A DNA stretch of 52,282 nucleotides from Gnetum montanum (lineage: Eukaryota; Streptophyta; Gnetopsida; Gnetales; Gnetaceae). Position 1 is the stretch's first letter. Each line of letters starts with the position of its first letter. The notes beneath the pieces are model-generated. The model worked only from the letters and a program-made list of their open reading frames with translations, was not told the DNA's origin and made no database searches. Made by a program: the position numbers and the translations under genes. Where the stretch lies: assembly GCA_015680685.1 (NCBI GenBank), contig MNCI01029213.1:39531-91812 (forward strand), given 5' to 3'. Shown here in pieces: positions 31,870-44,592 of the stretch.

Positions 31870-34420
31870 TGTAGCTTGAAGACGACAAGAAAATCAAATG
31901 GTTCCAGGAAGTGGAGGTTCCTAAGGTTCTAAATAACCTTCTTCTACCTTTGGTGCATGTGGTTGTTGTGGTTGAGGTTGTGATTGTGGATGTATGATTG
32001 CAGCTACAAATTTTGGCGAAAGATGGAAAGCATCCTACAATGCTTTCATCTTCTCCTCCTTACTCCTGGTATCATACATGGTCCACGTAGCATCGCCAAT
32101 ATGGGTCGGTATGAGAACATCCCAAGGACAGGGGATTGTAGGGAATAGCTCCTTAACATTGAAGAACCAAGTAGCAAATTGTTTGCGTTCAATGTCGAAT
32201 GCCCTGATCCTAGTAGTCATTCATTCTTTTGGCTAGGTTCTCTACTGTTGATCTTTGATTAGCAAACTTCATCTTGAGAACCTTAAGTTCAACATTGGTT
32301 GTTTCCAACTTCTATTTTGTTTCTTTGTCGTACTTGAACTTTGCCTCGTAGAAAATATATGAGCTAGCCACTTACTTCTCCAATTCTTACCTTGGCCTTC
32401 CAACGGTCAGAATTGCCAAGTTTGAGTAACAAAGGTTGGTGACCTTCATATACTCCATCATCTTCTCGATTTGCAGCTCCTTGAGGCAAATTTCAACTTT
32501 GTTGTATTCATTCAATCCATCAAAGATGGACTACTAGACATCACCTTCTTACTAGAGCTACTGGAGTGCCTCATTCACCTTCGCCTTCACCAATTGGATG
32601 TGTTTTTCATTTATCTCCTTCTGCAAGCCAACCTAGTTTCTATAATGGTTCTTGATCCTTTTGAATTTGAGGGCCTCATTTTTATAAGTAGCAATTTCAA
32701 TTGCACACTTCTGGATAAGGGCATGCACTTCCTCCATCAAGAGATTTCAATTTTTTGTAGCCAACCTCCTTAATTCAGTGTTTACCCTATCAAGGTGCTC
32801 TTGCTATTATTAGATGAATTCTATCATTTGATCTTTTTGCATCTTGACATTTTACAAGTAATGATTCTCCTAGGTTATCTTGACATTCTCTTGGAAAACC
32901 TCTAACAAGTTCTTTTAAACACCAATTCTGCTCTGTGACTACCTCAAGTTGGGCATTCATAATGAGAACCTTACCCCTAGCCTCAAGTAGCTCCAACCGG
33001 TTTGCTAAAATGGTTTCTAAAATATCAAAGATATCTGAAATCAATTGCCAATTCCTACTAGTTAGTCCAACAACTCCTCATGTTGGGTTACATTAAATTT
33101 TCTACTACCTACTCCTGTGGACACCTGCACATCTTTGAGTGTAGCAACATCTAGTACAGATGTTGTAGGGGCATTAAGTGCATCAGTCACTCTGTCAGCT
33201 ACCACCTTTGCCACCATTTCCTGCCCTTGGTGCTACATCAACATAATAGTTACCCCCTCACCCCCTCCAAGCGCACTGAAAAGGTAGTAGCATTTTCATA
33301 GATTTTTGCAGATTGTTGCTACTAAGAGAGGGACACTATTACCTCTTGAGCACTAGGATTAAATCTTGTGGGCACTTGCACTTTTTGAGTAGAAAAAATT
33401 GGCACCAAATGCTTCATCTTGCTAAATAATCATGCCACCTCATTGAGATAACTCAACATTGGCCTATAGATAGAGGGTTCACCACCACTTGGTCCTACCT
33501 ACTACTACTGCATGAGTTTCTCACAGAGTTCTCGCATGTGTTGAATGGTAATGCAAGACTCCAACGTTGATTGTTCATGAGTGGGTTGTGGTGATAACTA
33601 CTTCTCTTCTAGCCATTTGGTAGGTACTTTATCCTTCATCATTTTTGCCCAAGAAGTGGTAGGAGCATGTCTAATGTTATAATTGGCATAGCAGGAAATT
33701 CCTCCCCTTTTGCATAATTTCTAGGTGAGACATGAAAAGGGGAGTGCCTTCCTTCCATGTTCATTTTCTTTGAACCACTTCTCTATCTCTAGATAGATCA
33801 AAGGTGAAAGGTTGATAGGAAATTTTCTGCTCAAAGAGATGCACAGATGGAAAAGAAGGCTATCACCTTGTTGGGCCTCACTATCAGATTGAGATGATAG
33901 GCTACCATCTTGAAATATACATGCTTTGCCATTGTGAGTGCACTGTACTCCTTATGGTCAACCTCATAACACTACCAGACCCACTTATTTTTAACCTTTG
34001 GGTCTACTTATGTTGATACTTCTACCAAGGTTGCCCTAGTTTTTGACAACCCAAGCATCTCAAAAATGGCCTTCACCAAGTAGGACATAGAGATATCCTT
34101 AATCTTCATGCTGGCATCACCCTGCATATTATTCCAAAAGAGATATGTTTCTCCCATGTACCATTTTCTATTGGAAATGAGAATGGACCACATGGAAGAA
34201 GTCTAAAGTTTAGCTTTGACTTCTTCTAGGGTAAAGTCCAAGAAATTTCCAAAGTCTAGTTTAACCACTTTTTGAATCTTCCCAGACCCAATTTGCCTCA
34301 AGCAAGCCTCTATCAGAGTGACCTCAAGGTTTGGTCTTGATCCAGGTGTCACATCCTAGTGGGACTATTGTATTTCAACTTTTGAAATCTGATGAACAAA
34401 TTCCACTTTGGTGTCCTCTT
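31870..34420 (-). pseudogene. Extra coiled-coil ORF of copy B
   Basis: Counterpart of the gene at 240-2520, with an offset near 31,690. Open segments include 34,008-34,193 (NRKWYMGETYLFWNNMQ, KIKDISMSYLVKAIFEMLGL), which extends the N-terminal domain further than copy A shows, and 32,790-33,044 (LETILANRLELLEARGKVLI, charged and heptad-like). 32,035-32,220 is the C-terminal part (FATWFFNVKELFPTIPCPWD) and matches copy A at 380-500. Both copies keep order and spacing despite stops, so the gene was part of the ancestral element. It has no recognisable envelope features. Function is unknown. Confidence 0.6.
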
Positions 34421-34572
34421 GAAGAGGTCTTGTTGCATGTGTCTCAGTTGCCTTCTCTTGGGATGGCTCTACTTCGTAGCCTCTTCCAATTCTAGGCCAC
34501 TTCTCCATTGGTTAGGATGGTCCTACTTCTTGCGAGCATTTTGGTCTTAGTGTCATTTGTAATCACAACATG

Positions 34573-34688
34573 ACCAAGGATTAGCATTTGATGTGTATCT
34601 TAGAACATTTAAGTACCAAGGATTAGCATTTAATGTGTAACTTAGAACATTTAAGTACCAAGGATTAGCATTTGATGTGTAACTTTGG
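34573..34688 (-). repeat. 42-bp tandem repeat, 2.8 units
   Basis: Units start at 34,573, 34,615 and 34,657 (ACCAAGGATTAGCATTTGAT and so on) and differ at only a few bases. No equivalent array was seen in copy A, so it expanded after the copies split. Confidence 0.88.
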
Positions 34689-34689
34689 A

Positions 34690-36600
34690 TTAGTTACACT
34701 TGGCTAAGTTGCAAGCATGGTGGATTAATCATTTGAATATTATTTTTTAATCAGATGGTTACCAAAGTTTGTTGGAAAAGGTTTAATGCCCATTAATTGG
34801 TGATTTTAATATTATTTTATTGATTAAACCTTGTGTGGGAGTTAGAAAATTTCTGAATTTTTTTTTTAAAAAAAAACCTAAGGTTTGTGGCCCCCACGAT
34901 GTAGAACTCATCTTTGATAGCTACAAAAATGAAGAACAAGGTTAATCGGACAAGCGGTATGAAAGTTATGGGCTCTGGAGGTTCTAGGCTTTGCAAACTA
35001 CAAAAACTCCATCACTGTTTGGAAGCAAATGGCAAAAATTTTCAAAGTTTTGCATCCTATTTATGGATTTTTATGGTTGTGTCAATGAGATCCCACTAAT
35101 GTGGCCAAAAGACAAAATTTTTCTTTGAAAATTTAAGGAAAAATAAAGAGCTTTTGCATGAAATTGGAGTTCATAGAGACCTAGAAAGGCCATTAACATG
35201 AAGAAATGCTCAAAGAGGGCTAGATAATTCACAAAAAGGAAATTTTATTGAAAAAAGATTAGAGAAAACTTTAAAAGGAGTGCAAAACTAGACACAACCG
35301 ATGTGGAGCATGAATGATTCAAAGGAAAAAATTTATAAGGGATGAGGAACATAACTACACCAACCAAAAAGTGTGCAAGTGGATCCTCCCATAGCAAGCT
35401 CATGCCTTTAATGTCCTTGCATGTCCTCAAACCAAGGAGTTTGTGGACCCCATGGATGATTAATGGTTATGGAAGTTAATGACTAAATCATGTAAGAATC
35501 TACCTAAGAATTTTGACATATCAAACTAAGACATTGAACAAGACATGAAAAACGACAGTGAGGTGAGTTATGAGAAGCATTGGTGGATGAGGTGAAGAGT
35601 GGAATGGACTCCTATATTAGGGTTACAAGAAGTCCCTTGTGGATTTTGTGCTTAATATGACTTGATAACATCCATTCATAGTTTGAATTAAAGCCAACCA
35701 CTTTCAGTGACTTTGCATTGACACTCCAAAACTAGTCCACCCCTCAAGGCATAAGAATATCCCCACAAATCAATCGCCATTTCTAAAAGAGAAGTAGGAA
35801 GTGAGATGGACCTTAGTTAGAGGGGACCTTCAGGCATGGGTAACATGTCTTTCTAGTCCCATAACCAATGCTTGTAGTCCATTATTTCACCTAAGGGATA
35901 TGCTTTAAATTTCCATTATTATTATTATTTTGTGTTTTCTATTTTTATTTGTTTTTGATGGAAAGTAGACCATGCAAAGACTTTTAGCTTCTTGTTATTG
36001 GTAGACAACAAAATGGTGAGAAATACATGAAAACACTCATGCACACAAGAGGATAGGCAACTACAGAGAGTATCAAATCCCCTTAAAGTCACACCCTTGT
36101 CTATCCATTTAATTTTTCCCAAGTTTGAAAACTGCCAAGGTCACAAGCTCATTAAAAGTTTCATTTAAGAAGGGACAACATATTTTGAAAACAAGGGAAC
36201 AACAGAGAGTTTTGTTGATGGGTGAATGATGTGGACTCACTTTTTGTTATCATGAAAAAGAAACCATGTCTTAGTCATCAATACCAAAATTCAAGGATAG
36301 AATCTAGACATTAGTAATCAAATAACATTATAGTACAAACCATCATCAATCAATAGCTACAATTGCACTTAGTCCTAATGGAAATAAAGAAAAACAAAAC
36401 AAACATAAGAAAAGCATTAGAAAAGTTCAAACCAAAAAGAGTAAAATATAGAAGAACTTGTAAAATATTTAAGAAAGAGAAAAATGTATTAAAGACGATG
36501 TAAAACAAAAACTATGAAAAAAAAAACAAAAAATTGAGGAGCCACTTTGATTGATCAACATGGATGACCATCTCCCCCACAACTAAGTTGGAAGGAGGAG
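34690..36600 (-). other. Non-coding spacer between integrase and extra ORF (copy B)
   Basis: No supported gene. Blocks match the spacer of copy A at 2640-4580, which shows the ~1.9-kb spacer belongs to the element family. Confidence 0.6.
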
Positions 36601-36611
36601 ATTTGAAAATT

Positions 36612-39590
36612 TTAGCATGCTTGTCCATCTGTTGAGGTGTTTTGGTCACCCACTCTCTTAGGTTTATGAAATGGTTTGATTTGCTGCATGTTGACTAGTA
36701 GTTTCTTGTTTGGACTCACAAGTTTGTATATTAAAATGGCCCCAGAAGAAAAGGTTTTGTAGATAATATAAGACCCTTTCCACAATGTTTGAAACTTAGT
36801 TCTTTGTGGTACATGTGTGGGGTTATAGTATAAGATCCTATCTCTTGGTTGAAATTTTACTTTTCTTATTCTCAGGCCATGGTGTTTCTTGTTGAATGCC
36901 TTGTGCAACTTATTAGATTAAAGGGCTACTAGTTAATTCTCATCTAGCAAGTTGAGGTTCATCAATCTTTCTTTTTGTGCAAGACTTAGGTCAAGGTCAA
37001 GGTCACAAGTTATTAATAGTGTACAGAGCTAAGCTTGAATTGGAAGTGTTGGCAATTCTCCATACACAAGCTCAAGAAGAGTAGCCAATAGGAAGTTTCC
37101 ATGTGGAGCAAAAGGCCCAAAAGACATTGTTGAGTTTTTTGCTCTAATCCCTCTTATATTTACTAATGGTTCTTGTTAGTATCTTTGTGATTTTCCTATT
37201 TGTAACCTTTGCTTAACCATTGGCTTGGAGGTTGTAGAGTGTTGTTAATTTATGTTTAACTCCCAAGTGTTGCATAAGCTTTTGAAAGGTAGTGCCTTTA
37301 AAATGAGTACCATTATCAAAAATAAGTGCACATGGCACCCTAAACCTATTTACAACATTTTTTTATACAAACTAAGTAGCCATAGAAGATGTGCAATCAA
37401 TGATGGTTGCAACTTCTACCCATTTCGTACAATAGTTAATAATGACTATGATGTATGCCTTTTCATTCGACATGGATGTGATGGAACCCATGAAGTTAAT
37501 GCCCCAAATTTCGAATGGCTCTAGTGGTTGGATTCACTACTAAGATTTCTCCATACAAGTGGTTATTCCACCATCACGTTAGCAATGTTTACATAAGCAG
37601 ATGAAGTAGTGACCATCCCTGAATAATGTTGACCAATAATACCCTACCATGAGGATCTTAATGGTTGTACATCTTCTAGCATATTGGCCACCATAAGGGC
37701 CCTCATGAGCATCTTCGAGAATGCACAATTGACCAACATTAGGGACACACCAATGAACTAGGCCATTGGTGCACATCTTGTAAAGGTGTTCATTGATCTC
37801 CATGAAGCATTTGACTTGGTGAAGAAACTATTATTTCTTCCTATGGCATTTCGTAAGTGAGAAGATAGGTGAGAATGTGATCGTACCAATTGGGTTTAGT
37901 GGGAATTTGTTTAATTATAGCCTAAACAAAAAGGAGTTTATTGGAAAACTGATCTAACAGTGGGCTCTCCTCCTCTTTGTTATCCCATTGCAACCAAGAT
38001 AAGTGATATAAAACCATGTTCTCGGTTCCCTTTTGATCTACCATTGTAAGATCGAATTCTTGCAATATTACCAGCCACCGTATAACATGGGGGCTCACTG
38101 TTGGTTTATTCATTAGGAACCAGATTGCACTATGGTATATGTGCACAAACACCTTGTACCCAAGCACATAGTCTTTGAATCTTTCCAAGATAAACACCAC
38201 TACCATCAACTCTTTCTTTATTGTGGTGTAGTCTAGCTACGCACCCACAATGCTTCTGCTCATGTAGTAAATGTAGTAAGGATGTTTATGATTGTCCAAC
38301 TACATGAGCACAACTCCCAAGGCATAATTTGATGCATCCATCATGATATGAAAGAATCTTAACCAATTAGGTGCTCATAGAATTGGAGTTTCCACAAGCT
38401 TCACTTTGATCTGTTGTAATGCACATTTACATTCCTTGGTCTAGACAAACAAAGCATTCTTATTTTTTATCTTCACTAATGGTTTGGCGTTCTTAGAGAA
38501 ATTCTTAATGAATCATCAATAGTAGTAGTGTGTCCAAGAAATGACCTCACATATTTAACTATTTCTAGATATATTTCGTAATTCCTTGGGTGACCCTTAA
38601 TTTTTCAAGATCCAAATCGCTCCATTTTTTTGATATTCGGTGCCCCAACATAATGCCTTCCTAGACCATAATGTGGATTTTCTACCAGTTAAGCCTAAGG
38701 TTTATCTCCACACACCTTTTCAACACTTGCTCAAGATGGTCCAAGGCTTGCTCAAATGTAACACCATAGGTGGAGAAGTCATCCATGAATATTTTCACCT
38801 TGCTATATATTTGTTATTGGAAGATGATCAGGACAAGGTGTTGGATTGTGATGGGGGCATTGCATAGGCCAAATAGCATCTTTCTATATGCAAAAGTTCC
38901 CTAGGGACTCATGAATAGAGTTTTGGCCTAATCCTCCAGTGTGATCTAAATTTAGTTATAGCCATTATAATCATCCAAAAAGTTGTAGTAGCAATGCCTA
39001 AAAATGGCATCAAAAACCTAGTCCACAAATGACAATAAAAAATGATCTTTGTATGTTGCCATATTTAACCTAAAATCGATACAGACCCTCCATTAGTCAC
39101 CTTTCTTTGGCACTATCATAATAAGCTAACCTGTTGACTATCTGCAATGGGATAGATGAACCCCGCCTTGAGGAGTTGTTCAATCTCCTCTTTCATGATC
39201 TACTTCAATTTGGGGTTCAACTGCTATTATGATTGTCACTTTGTCTTGATGGAAGGATCTATGTAGATGTAGTGTTGGCATATCCTATAATTAGTTCCAG
39301 TGAGTTTAGGATATGACCAAGCAAATGCTAATGGCCATTTGTTAATCACCTCCAACAACTTCTTTTTCTATGTAGGAGTAAGGTTGGCATTGATGATAAC
39401 TAGCTTGCCATTGTTTAGAAAGAAATATTCCATTCCAACCAATAAAGGTTTTAGCATAAGGAGCTCCTATTTAAAGCTCTCAGGGATCTTCAACTCTTCC
39501 CAGTTAGTGTCATTGGATTCATCATTAGAGAGTTGGCCATGAACTTACTCCAATTCATCCATGCCTTTAATGTATGCACTCATAAGGCTC
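36612..39590 (-). pseudogene. Broken pol of copy B: RT, RNase H, integrase
   Basis: From high to low coordinates: RT with FMDDFSTYG (FMDDF at 38,775-38,789); RNase H at 37,922-38,340 (IYHSAIWFLMNKP, RWLVILQEFDLTMVDQKGTE, HLSWL); integrase finger at 37,579-37,803 (HEGPYGGQYARRCTT ... CLCKHC); core from about 37,525 (EIWGINFMGSI); and a C-terminal domain at 36,612-36,908 (DRILYYNPTHVP, FQTLWKGSYII). Here the first integrase aspartate is changed (WGIN where copy A has WGVD), while the second motif FDNGTHF is intact, the reverse of copy A. Stops and frame changes are frequent. No chromodomain is visible. Confidence 0.82.
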
Positions 39591-40058
39591 TCATTTGGTT
39601 CCATGCTTATTGTTGAACTACATTTTGCATGAGTTGTCAATCATTAGATGCCTTCCTATTTTGTGGTTGCTACGTATAAGCACCTTTGAATTTCTATCAC
39701 ATTAGCAAACTGTCTAGATGTTGTGATAGATGTGCTTTTCATGGTTCATAATTTCTACACATAGTTTCACCCTGTGTCATTGTATGCAATACATGGAACA
39801 CACTTCCTCTCAATCTTTCCAAAATAATTTTCCTTGGAAATTTCCAAGGAGAGGTCTCAAATTCTCAACTTTGCATCAATTGTGCTCAACCAAGTCTTTC
39901 CCATGATGATTGGAAAGTTCCCATTGTAGTTATCTATGTGAATTAGCAAGAAGTCAACAAGATAGGACCAGCCACAGACAATGGTCACAATGCCCTCCAC
40001 TAGTCCTAAGGAAATGGTGATGGATTGATCTACCAACTCAAGACAAATATTGCTCTTC
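39590..40058 (-). other. Decayed protease-RT linker of copy B
   Basis: Minus-strand translation gives protease-tail-like words (HHGKDLVEHN, LLGNFQGKLF) broken by stops. No separate gene is seen. Confidence 0.45.
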
Positions 40059-40271
40059 TTAAGAGGAGGGACTTTCTAGGCTTTGTACATTATGAGAGAT
40101 CAAATTCACACAAGAACCTGAGTCCAAAATAGCCTTGCAAGGCTCATTCCTAGCAATTTGCAAATAAATGAGGTGACTCCCAAGATCAGATCTTTTCCTG
40201 GGAAGGTGACCAACCTTAATCCAATTTGTAATGACATGGGTCAACATTATAGTGTGGACCTTGGAAGGCAT
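40059..40271 (-). pseudogene. Retrotransposon aspartic protease fragment (copy B)
   Basis: The 70-aa open segment contains EPCKAILDSGSCVNLIS, the catalytic DSG motif of a pepsin-like retroviral-type protease, with the hydrophobic approach strand intact. It is followed by stops. It would process the gag-pol polyprotein. Its position between gag (higher coordinates) and RT (lower) is canonical. Confidence 0.75.
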
Positions 40272-40929
40272 TTGGTTTGAAGGGCTCTCGAATGATGTGA
40301 TAGAGGATGAAGAAAAATCAGGGTCATCAATTGCAAGTGTCTATGAGGGCTTAGAAGGACTATTAGTTCAGAAGAAAGGTCTTTTCCAAGGTTTATTTTT
40401 CAAACCACTTAGCTAGAAAGTCGATTGAAAGTTAACAACCCTTGTGGCATTTCTTTGCTATGACTAGGCAAGAATTTTACCATGCATGGATGGAGCTAGT
40501 GATAATTAAGTTAAAGGCAGAGGTATAGGTGTAGAAGGATGAGAAGGGTAAAATGGAAATGGGGATTCCCTGCTTGAAGATTGAGCTCTATAGTATTTAA
40601 GAGGGTAGTAGTGTTGTTAGAAAGATGCATGACTAGAATAGTCACACAAAGACATTGATTGCTAAACATAATACCCATATGGATATAGCTATCGATAAGG
40701 GTACTATTGCCTTGGTGGTGGCATTCCCCACAATTGTGGATGCTACCATTGCTAGTACTATTCATGAGGTTGGGGTGGAGCTCCATTCTAATAGTAAGCA
40801 TGCTACTAGTGGAACTGCCTGTAGTTGCTTTGAGGATAAGGCAACCTTTTGGGTTCTTGCCTTTTCACCAATCTAGGATTCAATGCATACAACCTAGATC
40901 CCTACAAGTGTAACACAACTGGCTAACAT

Positions 40930-42535
40930 CCCTTAGGAAGTTCGTATTGGTAGATGTCACATCCACCATCATCATCTATTTCAAATTCCGCAACCTCCTC
41001 AATAGCAATAGCTTTACCCTTACCCCTTTGATGGACACATTCATCTTTTTTCATTCTCCTTTGATCACAACCACTACTTTGCTCTTTGGACTCTTTTGCA
41101 ATTCTAAGAGTAGTTTGAAATTTTTCATCTAAATCCTACATTTTCTCTACCTTGGCCGATATTTTAAAAATAGATTTTTGGATCAACAAATTTTTTCATT
41201 GCACCACTTCATCAAATGGTACCCCCTCCTCATTGTCATAGAACCAAACTTTCCTTTTTTGGATGAAAGGGTCCCAGTTGTACTCCTCCACAATTTCTCT
41301 CTTTCTCAACTCTCCTTCTTCTTTGGACACTTGCTTAATTAGCCTTTGGATCGTATGGGCTCTAATCTTTGAAAATCTTCCATGGGCATAGATCCCAAGA
41401 GTTCTCCTCATTTCTGTTAAGAGCCCATCTATGATATGGTGGAGCTGCTCTCTTTAAGAAAAGCCATGGCCTAGGCACTTGTGCAATAGAGGGTAATATC
41501 TGCTCATGGCTATATCCAAGGATTTATATATTTTTTGTCTTCATCCTTGAAGTTACTTCCTAAGATTAGACACTCAAGAGTACATTTGATACTTGTCATT
41601 GAATAGTTCAAGCTTCATACTCCATTGTCTAATTGATTCTAGTTCCAAAGACCAGTACCAGCTTTCAACCTTCTTAATGAGTGTCCTTGGGAAAAACTTT
41701 AGTTTTTGTCATTCATTTTCAATATTTTGCAATACATAAGCATCATGAAAGGCTTGAAGATGATTTTGTGAATCTGAGTTGTATCCCCCTTCAAACTTGG
41801 GGATATTATTCATATCTAACCTTTTAATTCTACTATCTTTCACATGCCTTCTTGGAATTCTCATGACCTTTGCAATATTCAACATGTTTCTTGTTGCAAG
41901 AAAAGGCTCATCATAGTCATAGCCTTTGTGATGGGCATGGTGCCTATGATGTCTTTTGTTATTTCTTCTTTCATGGTGGTGGGCCTCCCTTGATTGCCCA
42001 TGCCTTTAGTCTCTACTATTCCAGTGGGCCCTATAATCATCTTTGTCCCACTAGTCACCTCCATCACCATCTCGTCCTCTACAACTTTGGTTGAAGCTAA
42101 AGGAGAAAAAAGATGAGGATGTTGAAGGTGAAGAAAGAGGAGAGCTAGCACCAGCATAGTGCCTGCTACTCCCTCTTCTTTGGTCATGCCCATGTTTACC
42201 ATGTTTGTCTATGTCCTAGTGCTTGTCTTGATTCCTACCTTAACTCCCTTTTTTGGAGCCCCCATGGTCATGGGACCTATTCTTCCTTGAACCAAGATTG
42301 TTTATAGTGAACTATAAATTCTAGTTAGGGCCTCCTTCATCAAAGAAGAAGGAAGGAGAGTCAGTGATTTGAGAACTCCTAAAGAAGGGATCCTCACCTT
42401 CCTTCTGGCCTAGCAAGAATAAGGGGTTTGTGAATTTTTTTCCCTTCGATGTCTTATAATGCATCTCTTGTTGTTGATCTTTCTTGCATTGTGCCTCAAT
42501 GGAATGATAATCTCAATAGTCATGGTCCTGCACAA
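40930..42535 (-). pseudogene. Broken gag of copy B
   Basis: Minus-strand translation from about 41,860 reads RIPRRHVKDSRIKRLDMNNI, FEGGYNSDSQNHLQAFHDAY, KLKFFPRTLIKKVESWYWSL, and later an open segment at 41,196-41,411 (MRRTLGIYAHGRF ... EEGELRKREIVEEYNWDP). The same blocks in the same order occur in the gag at 50,434-52,282. Upstream (41,880-42,330) is the serine/arginine/histidine-rich basic region, now frame-shifted. Stops include TGA where the other copy has W (TGG) and R. Between 40,270 and 40,930 the coding signal is weak. Confidence 0.78.
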
Positions 42536-42868
42536 NTCCTGCATTAGGATGAATAGTTGTAGGTGAAGGGACATGGATGGCAACATTGTGTTGTCACCCG
42601 ATTGATCAATTCCTACAATGCTACTCAAAACTCTCATGGAATTAGACATCTAGGGGCTTAATGATAAATATGTTGTGCAGGACCATGACTATTGAGATTA
42701 TCATTCCATTGAGGCACAATGCAAGAAAGATCAACAACAAGAGATGCATTATAAGACATCGAAGGGAAAAAAATTCACAAACCCCTTATTCTTGCTAGGC
42801 CAAAAGGAAGGTGAGGATCCCTTCTTTAGGAGTTCTCAAATCACTGACTCTCCTTCCTTCTTCTTTGA
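42340..42868. repeat. Near-perfect 196-bp inverted repeat bounded by Ns (probable assembly artefact)
   Basis: 42,340-42,535 and 42,673-42,868 are reverse complements with about one mismatch, separated by 137 bp. An N sits at 42,536 and another at 42,869, each exactly at an arm edge. Both arms are the same piece of gag. It replaces the primer site and about 90 bp of the 5' LTR. Confidence 0.85.
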
Positions 42869-42869
42869 N

Positions 42870-43609
42870 ATACACTAGGTCTAGGTAATAAATCTAACGA
42901 ACATGATTGTTGTCTTCTCAATTTCACTTGTGAAATGCAAAGATATGGTTAAGTGTAACTAAGGCATATGATTTTTATCATTTTATGTTTTATTATTTAA
43001 ATCACCTAAATGTTGAAAATAAAGTATTTAAATGGTTAATTAATCTAGTAACTAATTAATATCTTAACTAATCCTAACATAAGCATCCGTTCCCATTTAC
43101 CATACACATCCTGCACCACGTTGCAACGTTATTGGGTTATCAAGCGTTAAGCGCTACTGAGATTACCAAATGTTAATGTATGCTTAAAATGGTCATACTT
43201 ATGTGCTTTAATTAATTGCTAATTAATTAATTAATTGAATGCATTAAAGTAAATCACTTAAATAATAAATCCATTAAGAAACATTAAACTAATTTCAAGT
43301 GTTGCAAAGTTTATGAAGAAAGCTCATCTTTATTGTTGTTCACACTAAGGTGTTTAAGTACATCAATGCTCGAATAAAGATCCATACACTTCCTGCTCCT
43401 ACTATGAACACTTAGAAAATATTCTAACTTTCAAATGAACAAAATGCAAGAGTTTCACTAAGATACTAAACAATGGATGCCATAAATGCGACTGATGAGC
43501 ATGTATTTATAGACAAGACAAGACACTGCATCAACGAGGTCACATCAATGCATCAAACCATGCATTGACAAGATCACGTTGACAACATCCTGAGGAAGAT
43601 GCTCCATCA
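42870..43609 (-). repeat. 5' LTR of copy B (inner end missing)
   Basis: Aligns with 30,920-31,654; about 93 bp at its inner end are lost at the N at 42,869. The outer end reads TGATGGAGCATC on the minus strand at 43,609. Confidence 0.85.
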
Positions 43610-44590
43610 TGAACACTTCTAACATCTTTTCTATTCCTAACCAATAAATTATGATATCATTGTATTTTGAGAGATATGATTTGATTAAATTTCCATTTTA
43701 ACATTATAGCATTTATAAATTTCCTTTAAAATCTTAACTAAGTCTAGAGAATTTTTTTTTTTTGTATTTTCAATTGATTTCTTTAGTCATGTTCCATTGT
43801 CTGGCTTCACTTCCATGAAATAGCGCTTGCTCCCAAACTTGTTTGGATATACACTCCCATACTTCCATGTTCCTGCGTTCCCAACCAATTTGAAACATAG
43901 CAAAAAACCAATAATAAATTGGACAAAAGTTCAACATTTTTAAAGAGTAGGTGACCGACTTTGTCCTTTAGACCAAAAAATTCAAAAGTAGCATGCGGGA
44001 TTAAACAAAGGCACATAGCGCATATAGCTGCCCATGATAGGTGGCAAAAAAATTCCAACACTAAATCCAGTTCAAGTTTCTCAATTTTTCGGGTCTTGAA
44101 AAGAAATTGAAAAGCAACTATATTTCACTTTACTGGTGGGCTTGCAATGTGATGTCTGAAATTTTGCATTATTGTAGCTGTGCCTCTCTCCAGATTTTCA
44201 ATAATCCAAGAACTTTTTAAATTTTCTGCACCATCTATTTGACCAAACTTCTATCTTCAAGGTTAAATAGTTATTACACATGATTTAAAATTCTCAGTAA
44301 AAACTTCTTAAAGTCACTGACATAGCTTTCTTTTCTGCAACATCTGAAAGAGGGCAAATGTGCTTCTTCCTCATCAGTTTTGATTGTAATTTCTGATAAA
44401 ATAACAGGTATTCAGACTACTACTGTCCTTAACTACTACATTGGTTTGGCAACTTACTGTTGGAAACCAATGACGCAACCTTAAAAGGATAAAAAACCAA
44501 TTACTCTATGACATTAATTGAGTTTATTTTCTAACAGTTATGGTTCAAGATGACAAATCTACCATGTGCATACTCTGCAATCTACATTGT
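43610..44590. other. Intergenic, no gene recognised
   Basis: AT-rich, with no supported open frame. It lies downstream of the PPR gene and may include its 3' untranslated region. Confidence 0.5.
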
Positions 44591-44592
44591 CA

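Larger units (their letters stand above)
30827..43609 (-). mobile_element. Athila-like Ty3/gypsy retrotransposon, copy B, two LTRs (~12.8 kb)
   Basis: On the minus strand: 5' LTR (42,870-43,609), gag, protease, RT-RNase H-integrase, non-coding spacer, extra coiled-coil ORF, 3' LTR (30,827-31,654). Flanks are TGAAT (30,822-30,826) and TGAAC (43,610-43,614), a 4-of-5 match for a target duplication. LTRs differ at roughly one base in eight to ten by eye, so the insertion is old. Gag matches the right-hand element at 50,434, and LTR ends match the solo LTR. All genes are broken. The 5' LTR end, primer site and start of gag are lost in an assembly artefact at 42,340-42,869. Confidence 0.88.

Noticed and set aside
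41879-42202. 107-aa Met-rich minus-strand frame
   Set aside because: It overlaps the gag Ser/Arg-rich region in a shifted frame; the neighbouring frame keeps the gag-like pattern.
42340-42868. Inverted-repeat transposon (MITE)
   Set aside because: Arms are near-identical gag sequence with an N at each arm edge, so assembly error is the simpler reading.
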